Shown piece by piece: positions 35,610 to 44,998 of a stretch of DNA of 64,000 nucleotides. A program made the position numbers and the translations under genes. Position 1 is the first letter of the stretch. The number at the start of each line of letters is the position of its first letter. A model generated the notes under the pieces. It ran no database searches. It had not been told where the DNA came from and saw only the letters and a list, made by a program, of their open reading frames with translations. This DNA is from Symsagittifera roscoffensis (lineage: Eukaryota > Xenacoelomorpha > Acoela > Convolutidae): NCBI RefSeq assembly GCF_963678635.1, contig NC_087065.1, positions 22,837,254 through 22,901,253 on the forward strand. Reading direction: 5' to 3'.

Positions 35610-35860
35610 GTGGTTAATCATATACGAAAAACATCAAATATTTTGACCAATATCTGAGAACAAGCCCTGAAAACTCCCGATTTGGAATTACAAACAGTTC
35701 AACTGAAACCTAATGAAATATGGACGCAAAGAGCTGGGTGCAAAACAAGCAGAGGCCAGAGAAAAGATAAATGAGTGGCTCTTCAAAAATTTTAAGGAAG
35801 TTTTGGATAAATTTCGAAAATTTGCTAATTGAAAACGACTTACTAGAAAGAGAAAGCAGT
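35610..35860 (+). other. Gypsy element B: RNase H-integrase spacer
   Basis: About 250 bp of broken linker containing frames with KQAEAREKINEWLFKNFKEV-like sequence near 35,740-35,810. Part of it (35,680-35,710) is also present at the left end of element A (28,650-28,690, inverted). No domain recognised. Confidence 0.5.
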
Positions 35861-36640
35861 ATATCGTAGTCCAAATTGTTTTGACTCCAGTGTTCATGGA
35901 AAAAATGTTCGTTTTGATATATGAATCTTGTAGAGATTTCGGGTGCAAAGAGACTTTTCAGCGTATTCAAGAAAGGTTTTACTGGCCTGGAATGAGTCGG
36001 GATGTTAAAGATTGGGTTTATAGCGTTGAGCAATGCATAGCAAGAAAGAAACCTAGCCAGAAACATAAATATCCACTGCAGATATGAAAGCCAAGCCATC
36101 AGTTTTGTCAGGTAGCGTTGGACATCATGGGACCGCTACCAAAATCAGAAGGATTCAATTATATTCATGTGATATTCTTAAGCGATACTACTTCAAAAGC
36201 AAGAAGCAAAGACAGTAGCTAAAGCATTGGTCGATAATTGGATTTCACGTTTTGGCTGCCCAACAAATCTGCACAGCGACAAGGGATCAAACTTCATATC
36301 ACACCTTTTCAAAAATTTGTGTTCCGTCCTGGGAATCGATAGAACTAGCACAACATTTTATCATCCTCAGGAAAACGCAAGGATTGAAAGAACCAACAGA
36401 ACAATCGAAGAAGCCTTGTCTAAACATGTGGGAGAAAACCACAATCACTGGCCAATTATCTACAAACAGTTATGATGGCTTATAGATCTTCAATTCATGC
36501 AGTGACAAAGTTTAGTCCGTATTGTTTGAATTTTGGTCACCCTTGCTCCTTTCCAACAAAATGCATGAACGAATGTCACAAACTAAAGTCTTTGCAACGC
36601 CATGCAACTACGCCAGAAAACAAACCACCTTTCTGTATTT
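35861..36640 (+). pseudogene. Gypsy element B: integrase
   Basis: 35,881-36,087 carries the zinc-binding domain, GCKETFQRIQERFYWPGMS, but the His and Cys ligands are partly lost (DFG for the usual HFG; VEQC for CxxC). The core follows in shifted frames: VALDIMGPLPK (first Asp at 36,121), LHSDKGSNF (second Asp) and QENARIERTNRT (Glu). Counting residues in the frame 36,227-36,475 gives exactly 35 between second Asp and Glu, the D,D35E spacing of retroviral integrases. The end reads MAYRSSIHAVTKFSPY and LNFGHPC near 36,475-36,540. The enzyme would insert cDNA into the genome. Three frame breaks make this copy inactive. Confidence 0.85.
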
Positions 36641-36721
36641 TATACATCTGAGGAAACCACGTTTGATTTGTCAGCAATTTTTGGGTGATTAAACACTAAA
36701 AATTTAATACAAAATGACTAG

Positions 36722-37009
36722 ATACATTTTTCACCTGGGAATTTTCAACAAAAGAAAACATACTGCGGTGTTCTGGAAAAGCACGAAAGTGACATAGATA
36801 ACATTGTTTGGCATTTAGCAAAAGAAACCGGAAACTGCGAAAATTTTAAATTAGAAAAAAAATGCCTCGAGGTTACCGCTCTGAAAAGGCGAAGGGTTTC
36901 TTGTACATACATCAATGTGAAAAAATATCGGTCAAATTTGCCGCAAAATCCTTCTGCACAGAAGAAGTACTGGTGGAAGTTAGAATTGTTTTCAGCGAGT
37001 CACTCATAA
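36722..37009 (+). pseudogene. Gypsy element B: third frame, cysteine-containing part
   Basis: An open stretch of about 95 codons without an ATG at its start lies after integrase: YCGVLEKHESDIDNIVWHLA, then CENFKLEKKCLEV and a basic KRRRVSC. It ends at TAA 37,007. Cys-rich composition and position fit an extra ORF after pol, as in envelope-bearing Gypsy elements, but I recognise no family. Other interpretations are a host-derived piece or chance. Confidence 0.35.
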
Positions 37010-37175
37010 TGCACCCAATCAGCTTATTTAAAGAAATTATACTCTCACGCTGTGCAATAATGTCTATGCCAATGCTTTTGAATTAGGTAATGGGCCCTGG
37101 AAATCATATGCAAAACAACTGAAGTTGATCCGCTCGCTATAATGAATTAGAGAAACTTGAAAACAATATGCAACT

Positions 37176-37727
37176 TTGAGCTCCTTTGATTTTAGCGGTG
37201 GAGGTTTTTTCACGCATAAAGATATGAAAAACAGTCAGTTGTCACAACCTATGAAACATAGTCGGAAGACAATAACAGGAAGGGAGGTCTTCCCGGGTCA
37301 AAACGGGGAATATACCAGTGATCAATTGGATCATTTTGGCTTAAAAATTCCACCAAACTGTTGGTTATATTTTCCATGGTTTGCAAAAATAGAAACACAG
37401 ATGCTCCGTTATTGAGGAATAGCTAGAGAAGTCGCAATCAATACGCTATCAGTTTATCTTCTGTGTAATGTTTTTGGAATGGATTTGCGTGTATTTTTTT
37501 TGGCAGGTTTAATAAAGGACGAGGTCAATAAGGAAACGGTAAACCAGCCGTTAAAACCATTGAGGGAGTACAGTTATTATAGACACTTGTGGAGAAACTC
37601 CAGAAGTAGATACAGACAAAGAAAAAAAACAATATTAGGTAAAGGAAACAAACGCACGGGACAACAAGATAATAGTTTCATAAAAGGGAAATTAAGTCTC
37701 ATAAGCATAGCCTCTTTGGACGAATGA
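37176..37727 (+). pseudogene. Gypsy element B: envelope-like C-terminal frame
   Basis: One frame runs from about 37,167 to 37,727 with a single stop (TGA 37,413-37,415). The first part includes GREVFPGQNGEYTSDQLDHF and PPNCWLYFPWFA. Just after the stop comes a hydrophobic stretch of about 28 residues (VAINTLSVYLLCNVFGMDLR and FFLAGLI), then a polar, basic tail with YRHLWRNSRSRYRQRKK. A membrane anchor plus short basic tail at the end of the ORF after integrase is how envelope-like proteins of some Gypsy elements are built. I see no cleavage site or fusion peptide, so this remains a tentative call. Confidence 0.4.
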
Positions 37728-37996
37728 AATTAAGACATGTTTAAGTGCAATTAAAACAAAACGAAGTGGTATGTGTGGGATTAAGAGTAAAAAAAATGAA
37801 AACGCAGTGTTACCTGTGGGATTAGGAAAAAAAGAAATGAAAGCACAGCGTAGACTGTTGGATTAAGAAAAAACATATCTATATATGGTTTTTAGGAAAC
37901 CGACAGGAATCAGAATTCGTGGATTTTGTTTGTTTTCTGACGGAACTGTTCAAAGTTACGGCAGTGGTGCGGCCTTATGTTCTTATGTTTTCAGGA
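37728..37996 (+). other. Gypsy element B: 3' untranslated stretch
   Basis: AT-rich, with near repeats of the words ATTAAGA(A)AAAAA and GAAA(G/A)CGCAG/GAAAGCACAGCG at 37,785-37,870. No convincing polypurine tract was found directly before the LTR start at about 37,997. Confidence 0.4.
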
Positions 37997-39190
37997 TAGT
38001 AGGCGTCAATACTAAATATCGAACTGTGGCGCCACTCGAGCAACTTCATTGCCAAATATTGTGAATCGGGCGCCCACCTCATGCGAGGAGGTGATCAACC
38101 TCAAGGGTCAGATAAATGAAGCGGAGAGGCTTTTAGATGACGGCGAGAAGCTGGGGTGATAAGCCGGCAACTCAGGTAGCAACTGTGACTCTCTGAAATT
38201 GAGGTTAACAACGGGATTGAGAAACTCCGGCAAAGGGAGGAAGCCGTTGAAGGCTACAAAATAAAAATTAAACCACACGAAATAGAGAGGGAGTCGCTGT
38301 AGAGCGAGTAAAAGAAGAAATTCTCTGAAAAACAGAGTAAGAGGAAGATGCTTCACGCTAACTTGAAGGCAGATATTATCGCAAAAGCTTTACCCTGGAA
38401 GAGACTGCGTCTACATGACGCACAGAGTCCTTCCTCCCTCAGAGCCTCTTTCATATTTTTTGTTGCCGGATCTAGCGCCGCCTTAAACAGTGGATAGGCA
38501 TTTTAACAGTCTTTGCTTTCTATGCCACCCAGACAAAGGCAGAAAAGAAACAAATTTCAAATTTTCTCATGGATCCAGAGGAGAGAGACGTCTACAATGA
38601 AAGAGGCCTAGATGCCCCAAAAGACGTGTTGCGCCATAAAGTGGTCATTTAAATTGGAGATTTGTTCTTTTGACAACGTTTTTGATCTGCTCAATTAATA
38701 TATAGTCACTTATAACATGCTTAAAGAGATAAAGTTTTATCACGGGGAACTAACTGATTTGCAAAAAAAATTTACCTTAATTGTTCCGTCGTGAGTGGTG
38801 TACTCTTCTTTCAAGGAGAGGAACATTGTAGGGTAGCGAAAGTTTCCTTGTTAGTAAATTGTAAAAATCATATTTTGAACTATTTTGGCAAAGGTCATTC
38901 TTAGTTTATGATGTCTGAGAGTTGTCAACGCATTGAAAAACTTTGACAAATATGCAAACGCCTTGACAGGCGGGAGTAAATTTCACTTTATATGGTGTCA
39001 GCTAAAGCTGCCAAAAGGTGCGAGCAAAAATCAGTAATCTGCGTGAAATCAATAGTTTTTCGGATTAAGGATAGAAACGGGGAAACCCTGAAACATCAAT
39101 AAAACTGTACATTCAGGGCAATCAGTTGGTTTATGACTCTTCCTTGATAAACCCTTCAAAAAAAAATTTCTGTTATTATCACATTTGTCT
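37997..39190 (+). repeat. LTR of Gypsy element B (plus orientation, truncated at the U5 end)
   Basis: Begins AGTAGGCGTCAATACTAAA and contains GTGGCGCCACTCGAG about 30 bp in. It matches the reverse complement of 31,140-32,345 throughout. It includes the coiled-coil-like frame (38,055-38,300) and the word GATGCCCCAAAAGACGTGTT, a single copy of the element that is tripled in LTR A. Homology ends near 39,190, about 170 bp before the expected LTR end, where sequence switches to a minus-orientation leader. Confidence 0.7.
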
Positions 39191-39216
39191 GCGGGACCAA
39201 TATTGAATATTGAAGA

Positions 39217-39622
39217 TTGACCACACCTCCACCCTATTTAATTATATATCAATTTAACCCTGTTGTTGGAGTTTTTTTAGGTCTTACTCGCTGTTTTCAG
39301 CTTAAAATAACGTTTTATGTCCCGCCAACTACAGTTTATCCGCTTTTGTTTCAAAATTGCCTTTTTCAGCAAGAATTTCTTCAACCTTCCGTTGAATTCA
39401 GTCCAATTACTTCTTGCTTTGAAAAATCAAATGACAGTTTACAACAAAAATCAGCAGAAAAAATGAAAATCGATCCCATTTTCAATTTTTTTCTTTTTTT
39501 TTCTATTAATCGTTTTTTTAACGTTTTATCTGATTTTCAATGTTTTCCTGACAAGCTCACCAACGTTTGAATTTTTTTTGAAACTCACTTGTTCTTTCTG
39601 GCCCTGGTTGTTTTCTCTGTCG
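39217..39622 (-). other. Gypsy fragment C: leader (minus orientation)
   Basis: Same direction as leader A: CCTCCACCC near 39,228 corresponds to the sequence just before the gag start, and the leader ends at the primer-binding-site candidate (GTCGCCA at 39,616-39,622). No gag follows on its left; instead LTR B ends there. Confidence 0.65.
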
Positions 39623-40095
39623 CCACTTAGGATCAGCCCAACGCCTGCTCTCTCGGATTAGAGCAAGTTTTGAAGATAACTTAAATTGAAAACTCGAATT
39701 ATCTATAAATGATTTGAAATTTATACTCAAAGTTGACAAATTTTTGTGATAATTACTGGAAATTAGTATTGAAAAACTTTATCGTGGAAGGATTTATAAA
39801 CCAATTGATTGCTCTGAACGTATAGTTTTTATGAAATTTCCTGGTTGCCCCGTTTCTCTCCTTAATCCGAGTATTTTTTGATTTTACCGAGATGACTGAT
39901 TTTCGCAGTTTTAGTCAGTATTATCTGACACTATTTAAGGTAAAGTTTTCTCTAGCCTGTCAAGGCGTTTGCATTTTTGTCAAAGTTATTAAATGCGTCA
40001 ATTCTCAGACATCATAAATTTAGAATGAACTTGCCAAATCAGTTGAAGGTATGATCTTTACAATCTACTTACTAAGAACTTTCCGTTTCCCAATA
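39623..40095 (-). repeat. Gypsy fragment C: partial LTR (U5 side)
   Basis: Matches 30,975-31,430 in the same orientation (for example GTTGCCCCGTTTCTC and CCTGTCAAGGCGTTTGCAT). It is truncated near 40,095, so only about the first third of the LTR as read on the plus strand is left. Confidence 0.7.
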
Positions 40096-40137
40096 CCACC
40101 ATAAATAAATATGCGGTAAAGACGTTACCGATGATGG

Positions 40138-40573
40138 TTGGCACAGGGAGCACGATTCTATATCGATAGTATGGTTCGATACATCGATATATCGATACTC
40201 GCTACCGATACTTTTTTTGTCTCCGATACTTCGATACCGATACCGATACTCGATCTGGATTTATCGCAATTTTTGATAGAAACGATACTTGAAATTTTAA
40301 ATTCCGACACTTTGTCAGTTTTCGCTCGGTCGGTCATTATAATTTTCACCTTAAATTCCTTAATTTCACTTTTTCAGTTTTCACCTTAATTTCGGTCACC
40401 TTAAATTTTCGCGTTCAATGAGTCTATTTTAAGATACAATACAAAACGATACTTTTCCCGATACTCAAAAGCTATTTTCAGAAAAAACGATACCGATACC
40501 ACTTAAGCAGCAAAAACGATACCGATGCCCGATACCGATACCGGAAGTTTGTCGGTATCGAAGTCCCTGTGGC
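40138..40573. mobile_element. MITE-like or foldback element made of CGATAC repeats
   Basis: Ends carry short inverted repeats: CACAGGGA on the left (about 40,141-40,148) and TCCCTGTG on the right. Each is flanked by TGGCA in direct orientation, a possible 5-bp duplication. The interior has many degenerate CGATAC/CGATACC words on the left and right thirds around an AT-rich core. No transposase. CAGGGA ends recall hAT-type MITEs, but an 8-bp target duplication is not seen, so the family is open. Confidence 0.5.
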
Positions 40574-41358
40574 ATGGCCTTTTTTGCCTCAAAAGGACCA
40601 ATCGGAAGCGACCAGACGGTTTGACGCTCATTGCATGAGCTGTTGGTCAGCAGCTCTTGTGGAATGTAATGTAAGTAAACTCCCTAGCCCCCAGTTGGAC
40701 TAGTGTTGGGTCAGTTTGTAACCCTGGTACGGCTGCCACTGAAGTGGAAGCTCGAAAAATGATAAGTGTACAGACTTAATAGAAGATGGTTATCTTTTTC
40801 AGCTGCTAGTTTTTGAGGTTCAGGGGGGCCGGCACCAGCACGGATATCTAGAAATTTCCAAGGGTTTTGACTGGAATGTGTAATGAAGGGACTATGATGA
40901 TTTTAACAGAAATTTAAAATGTTAATTCAAACGTTTTCACACATTTTGTGCATCATCAGGATTGAAACTTTTTTACAATATTTACAAAACGATTAAAGAT
41001 CTGATAATTTTGACCTGATTATCCATAAAAAAAAATTAGATGAAAAATGCTTTTACACGATATTTAAACGTTCTGTAAAATTAGTTGGTTTTTAAATCTG
41101 AAGTTGCGCTTAAAATGAGCGAAAACGTTTGTTAAATCTACTTTTTATAATTTCTCCTAATTTCGTTATTATAATTTCTGACCTGATAATATACTTAAAA
41201 AATGAAAAAGGAAAATTTTTTAAGAAGTTTGTAAATATTTTGGACGTGCTCTCCTCAAATTGAACATCATTAGAGTCCAAAAATTTGTTTTAGGTTTAAT
41301 ATGGCAATAATTTAATTTTCTATTAGTAAGCTAGAATATAAGAGAAGAATTAATTCCC
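40574..41358. other. Intergenic stretch, nothing recognised
   Basis: Mixed-composition sequence; 40,900-41,300 is AT-rich with scattered words such as GACCTGATAAT(T) near 41,010 and 41,180. No ORF, repeat or RNA gene recognised. Confidence 0.5.
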
Positions 41359-41802
41359 TTAAGTAATTCCCTTGTAATACCATGTTTGTTTGTTTGTGTG
41401 TTTTAGAGTTGTGCAGATGGCATTTAAGGAATGACATGTGATATTTGTCTTGAAATTGCAGTCTAGTGTTACCTGACATGCTAATTTTTTGTCCGAATGA
41501 CGGAAACATGTTGTATGCTGCGGAGGGGGAATATTCATATCAGTTTCAGTGCAGAACCTGTCCATACGTTTACTTCGTAACTCAAAAAATCTCAGAGAGA
41601 AAATATCCAAAATTGAAGGTACATCTAGCCAGCCAATGAAAATACAGATATTAGTTAGCTTTTGTATATCGGAAGTACATAAATTATTTAGCACCTCTTG
41701 AGTGCTTCGTGGACAGTGTTCGCAATGAAAGTTCATCATCCGTGTTTTTCCCATTACAAGATACCCCCTCCCTGTGTGGCCCCGCAAATAGTGAAATCTC
41801 AA
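41359..41802 (-). CDS. Unrecognised 147-codon ORF
   Basis: ATG at 41,802 on the minus strand. The frame has CEHCPRSTQ near residue 27 and further Cys and His residues, which could suggest a metal-binding fold, and a hydrophobic stretch ICIFIGWLDVPSILDIF. I know no family that matches. GC content is slightly higher than in neighbouring AT-rich DNA, which supports a former coding role. It could equally be part of an unknown transposon or a chance frame. No upstream or downstream partner gene is visible. Confidence 0.25.
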   Translation of the reverse strand: MRFHYLRGHTGRGYLVMGKTRMMNFHCEHCPRSTQEVLNNLCTSDIQKLTNICIFIGWLDVPSILDIFSLRFFELRSKRMDRFCTETDMNIPPPQHTTCFRHSDKKLACQVTLDCNFKTNITCHSLNAICTTLKHTNKQTWYYKGIT

Positions 41803-42119
41803 TTTGGGATGACTATAATGCTAGGCTAGGGATTTTTTTTCACTAGGCTTTAATGGAAAACCCCATGTTTTATTATACAGGAGGGATGGTTGAAGTAAAT
41901 CTTTCTATTATTATATATTTAAATGCGGGCTTTACTATGTCACCATATTTAAACTTTTTCAACGTATTATTTTTGCATGTTTAAGCTGTATCGTATATTG
42001 CAATGGTTAAGAATTTTTTTTCGATTTTCCAGTTTGATTTTAGTGGTTATTTTACCGAGATTAAATTAAGCAGCCCAATATCGAATTAGGGGTGGAAAAC
42101 TTGGCCTCCAATTTTGAAT
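41803..42119. other. Intergenic AT-rich stretch
   Basis: Contains AAACCCCATGTTTTATTATA near 41,860; a related word, GAAAACCCCATATTTAAAAT, occurs near 44,553, so the two may be ends or pieces of one repeat family surrounding the 168-bp array. Nothing coding seen. Confidence 0.4.
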
Positions 42120-42316
42120 GCTCGAATCATTTTAGTTAACGAGATCAGACGATTTTTGAGATTTTTTCAAAAATTTTCAGAAATTTCAAATAACAAAATA
42201 ATTTACAAAACTTGAATTTCCCAACTCTGTAGTTGGGTACTGTCAGAGTACTATCAAGGATTGCGAATCTTGCCTTCAAATGTGACTGCTCAAATCCTTG
42301 TAGTTTTCGAGATATC
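42120..42316. repeat. 168-bp repeat unit, left part (split by LINE)
   Basis: Shares CTGTAGTTGGGTACTGTCAG and AGTTTTCGAGATAT with the units at 43,663-44,360. The unit is interrupted right after GAGATAT by LINE sequence. Confidence 0.8.
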
Positions 42317-43573
42317 AGCCTCCTCGTAGCAGTATCCAAAGTCCTCGAGAAACTTATTTTCGACAGAATGTACCCAATCTTATCCACCGCATTGTCCCAA
42401 TCTCAACATAGCAACTGCCACTTCCTAGCGTCATTTTACCTCGACTTCCAGAAGGTTTTTGACAATGTCAATCACAATATAACGATCGAAAAACTCAGCA
42501 GAGCTGGAATAACAGGCCCAATATTGGATCTAATCAAAAGTTACCTGACCGGTCGAACCCAAACAGTACGCATCGGCAGCTCGGTCTCAAGCCAACTGCC
42601 AATTTATAGTGGAGTGCCGCAAGGATCTATTCTAGGGCCACTCCTTTTCTTAGTATACATCAACGACTTGCCAAAATGTGTCATGTCATCGTGCTACGGC
42701 TATGCGGATGACTATAAAATTTTGGGCACCGACCCGACTACCCTGCACATCGATATTAGAAAAGTCTGGAAGTGGTGTGAAACCAATGAAATGCGCCTCA
42801 ATATGACCAAGAGCAAAACACTAGTAATTAAGGGCGAGTGCAACCTAAGCATATTCTCGTACAAATTCGAACAGCCTAACGAACTTAAAGATCTTGGAAT
42901 GATAATGTCAAAAAATTTTAACTGGACTTCTCATGCAAACAATCGTGCGAGCAAAGCACTGAAGGCCCTATACTGCATCAAAAGAAACTTATCACCTGCC
43001 ACAACCATGAACAACAGGAAAAATGCATATAAATGCTATGTAGTACCTATCGTTAGCTATGCATCATCAGTCTGGAAACCCTCAAAGCAAGATCTTGCCA
43101 CCTTAGAAAAAGTGCAACAGAGAGCAACGAAATGGATACTTGGAAATAAACAAATTCCTTATAAATCGAGGTTAACCACTCTTCAAATTCTTCCCTTGTC
43201 TCTTTACCAAGAAATGCATGTACTACTTTTGTTCGCGAACATTCTAAGAGGAAAGACCGACCTAGAATGGTGGCGATTTATAGAAATCACTGAATCAAAT
43301 CGACCGAAAACAACAAGACGTTTCAACGCGAAGAACTTTCGACTTCATAAATGCGAATCTGATTTCTGGCAACGCGCCTGCAGCCTGGCAAACATATTTC
43401 ACGATCACCTGAAATATGAAGTCCTATTAAGTGACTCGTTTAAACCAAGAATATCAAGAGTGTACTGGCAATTCTACGAGAAAATCTACAATGAAATCTA
43501 TACCTGCACCTGGAGAATCAACTGCGGATGCACAAGATGCTTAAACTTCAAAAAACTAAACTCATTAAACTAA
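42233..43573 (+). CDS. LINE reverse transcriptase ORF with repeat-derived N-terminus
   Basis: 446 codons. The first 27 or so codons, up to the FRDISLL joint, come from the host 168-bp repeat and supply the ATG; the rest is LINE reverse transcriptase. Catalytic residues for metal binding (Asp in YLDFQK; YADD) are present, as is the Jockey/CR1-style region after the palm (KALKALYCIKRN, VVPIVSYASSVW, KVQQRATKWI). The protein would lack the endonuclease needed for insertion. Expression is unlikely to be meaningful; the chimeric start is a coincidence of insertion. The coding part is complete at its C-terminus. Confidence 0.8.
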   Translation: MGTVRVLSRIANLAFKCDCSNPCSFRDISLLVAVSKVLEKLIFDRMYPILSTALSQSQHSNCHFLASFYLDFQKVFDNVNHNITIEKLSRAGITGPILDLIKSYLTGRTQTVRIGSSVSSQLPIYSGVPQGSILGPLLFLVYINDLPKCVMSSCYGYADDYKILGTDPTTLHIDIRKVWKWCETNEMRLNMTKSKTLVIKGECNLSIFSYKFEQPNELKDLGMIMSKNFNWTSHANNRASKALKALYCIKRNLSPATTMNNRKNAYKCYVVPIVSYASSVWKPSKQDLATLEKVQQRATKWILGNKQIPYKSRLTTLQILPLSLYQEMHVLLLFANILRGKTDLEWWRFIEITESNRPKTTRRFNAKNFRLHKCESDFWQRACSLANIFHDHLKYEVLLSDSFKPRISRVYWQFYEKIYNEIYTCTWRINCGCTRCLNFKKLNSLN

Positions 43574-43662
43574 AATATGATTGATCTCATAAACTTGATT
43601 CGGGAGCTAACTCCCATGGATGAATCCTAAATTCTGTTTTATTATTATTATTATTATTATTA
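42313..43662 (+). mobile_element. 5'-truncated LINE (non-LTR retrotransposon) with TTA-repeat tail
   Basis: An open frame to TAA at 43,571 encodes the reverse transcriptase and C-terminal region of a CR1/Jockey-like LINE, from ISLL...VSKVLEKLI through FYLDFQKVFDNVNH (motif A), SGVPQGSILGPLLFLVYIND (motif B) and GYADDYKIL (YADD at 42,701-42,712) to a Cys-bearing end, CGCTRC. About 420 codons are LINE-derived; the endonuclease and first ORF are missing. The 3' end has a GGGAG-CTAA-CTCCC hairpin (43,602-43,615) followed by a TTA microsatellite (about 43,639-43,662). The 5' end falls right at GATATC within the 168-bp repeat. Such truncation is typical of target-primed reverse transcription. The reverse transcriptase frame has no internal stop, so insertion is relatively recent. 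Confidence 0.9.
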
Positions 43663-44360
43663 TATGACGTTTTTTGTGATTTTTTCAAAAAATTTCAGAA
43701 AACTTAAATTATTATGATTTTTTTATAAATCTGAAATTCCCAACCCTGTAGTTGGGTACTGTCAGAGTACTATCAAGGATTGCAATTCTTGCCTTCAATT
43801 GTGAGTGCTCAAATCCTTGTAGTTTTCGAGATATGACGTTTTTTGTGATTTTTTCAAAAATTTTCAGAAAACTTAAATTATTATGATTTTTTGAAAATCT
43901 GAAATTCCCAACCCTGTAGTTACGTCCTGTCAGAGTACTCTCAAAGATTACGAATCTTGCCTCCAAGTATGACCGCTGAATTCTTTGTAGTTTTCGAGAT
44001 ATGACGTTTTTTTGTGATTTTTTCAAAGTTTTTTAGAAAACTTAAATTATTTTTATTTTTTAAAAATCTGAAATTCCCAACCCTGTAGTTAGGTGCGGTC
44101 AGAGTACTCTCAAGGATCGCGAATCTTTCCTCCAAATATGATTGCTCAATTCTTTGTAATTTTCGAGATGTGACGTTTTTTGTGATTTTTTCAAAATTTT
44201 AAGAAAGTTTAAATTAATTATTTTTCAAAATTTGCAAATCTGGCCTCCAATTTTCCCCAGAGGCCCCATTAAGTTTTCGAGATGACGCTTTTAAAATGGG
44301 AATTAAAAATTTTAAAAGTTCGAAATTACCAACCCTGTAATTGGGTGCAGTCAGAGTACA
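43663..44360. repeat. 168-bp tandem repeat, about four units
   Basis: GAGAT(A/G)TGACG recurs at 43,828, 43,996 and 44,165, a period of 168-169 bp, with a shorter last unit to 44,279. Each unit carries CCCAACCCTGTAGTT and CAGAGTAC. Because 168 is a multiple of three, minus-strand frames run through several units (43,712-44,026; 43,941-44,135), but the repeated peptide (with FAILESTLT and NYRVGNFRF) has no known match to me. Confidence 0.88.
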
Positions 44361-44798
44361 CTAAAAGAGCCACTAGTTACCTTTAATGACAATGCATTAA
44401 ATACTGACTTGACCTAATTCCTGCAAAATTGTTTACTGATGTATTTATATAATGCTCGTATGGGCCATATCCAGCTTGTGCACGACCGTACCTAAACGGA
44501 AGGGCCCCTTTTATAATTTACCTTTTTTATTTAATGTTTTTTTTTGTCTGGGAAAACCCCATATTTAAAATCATTCAACACTCCCTGTATAGTGGAAGCC
44601 ATTTTATCTGAAACAAATGTTGCATCACTAGTGGTGCAACATTTGTTTGAAAAAGCCTTCTAGTAGCCGTCAAAAAATATGTTAGATCAAAATGTGAATG
44701 AATTTTTTCCAATTTTTATGCAGAAAAGTTTGTACGTTTACATGATTTTCAATAAGTGCTGCTCTTTTCATGGTTACAATTTTTCCAGTCTTGTTGAA
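44361..44798. other. Intergenic stretch with a 38-bp palindrome
   Basis: 44,611-44,648 is a near-perfect palindrome: 14-base arms AAACAAATGTTGCA and TGCAACATTTGTTT around a 10-base centre containing CACTAGTG. Just before it lies CACTCCCTGTATAGTGG. Otherwise no gene. Confidence 0.7.
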
Positions 44799-44998
44799 NN
44801 NNNNNNNNNNNNNNNNNNNNNNNNNNNNNNNNNNNNNNNNNNNNNNNNNNNNNNNNNNNNNNNNNNNNNNNNNNNNNNNNNNNNNNNNNNNNNNNNNNNN
44901 NNNNNNNNNNNNNNNNNNNNNNNNNNNNNNNNNNNNNNNNNNNNNNNNNNNNNNNNNNNNNNNNNNNNNNNNNNNNNNNNNNNNNNNNNNNNNNNNNN
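44799..44998. other. Assembly gap of exactly 200 N
   Basis: Unknown bases. The round length suggests a placeholder of arbitrary size. Base composition changes clearly from AT-rich on the left to much more GC on the right. Frames that appear to cross it are artefacts. Confidence 0.99.
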
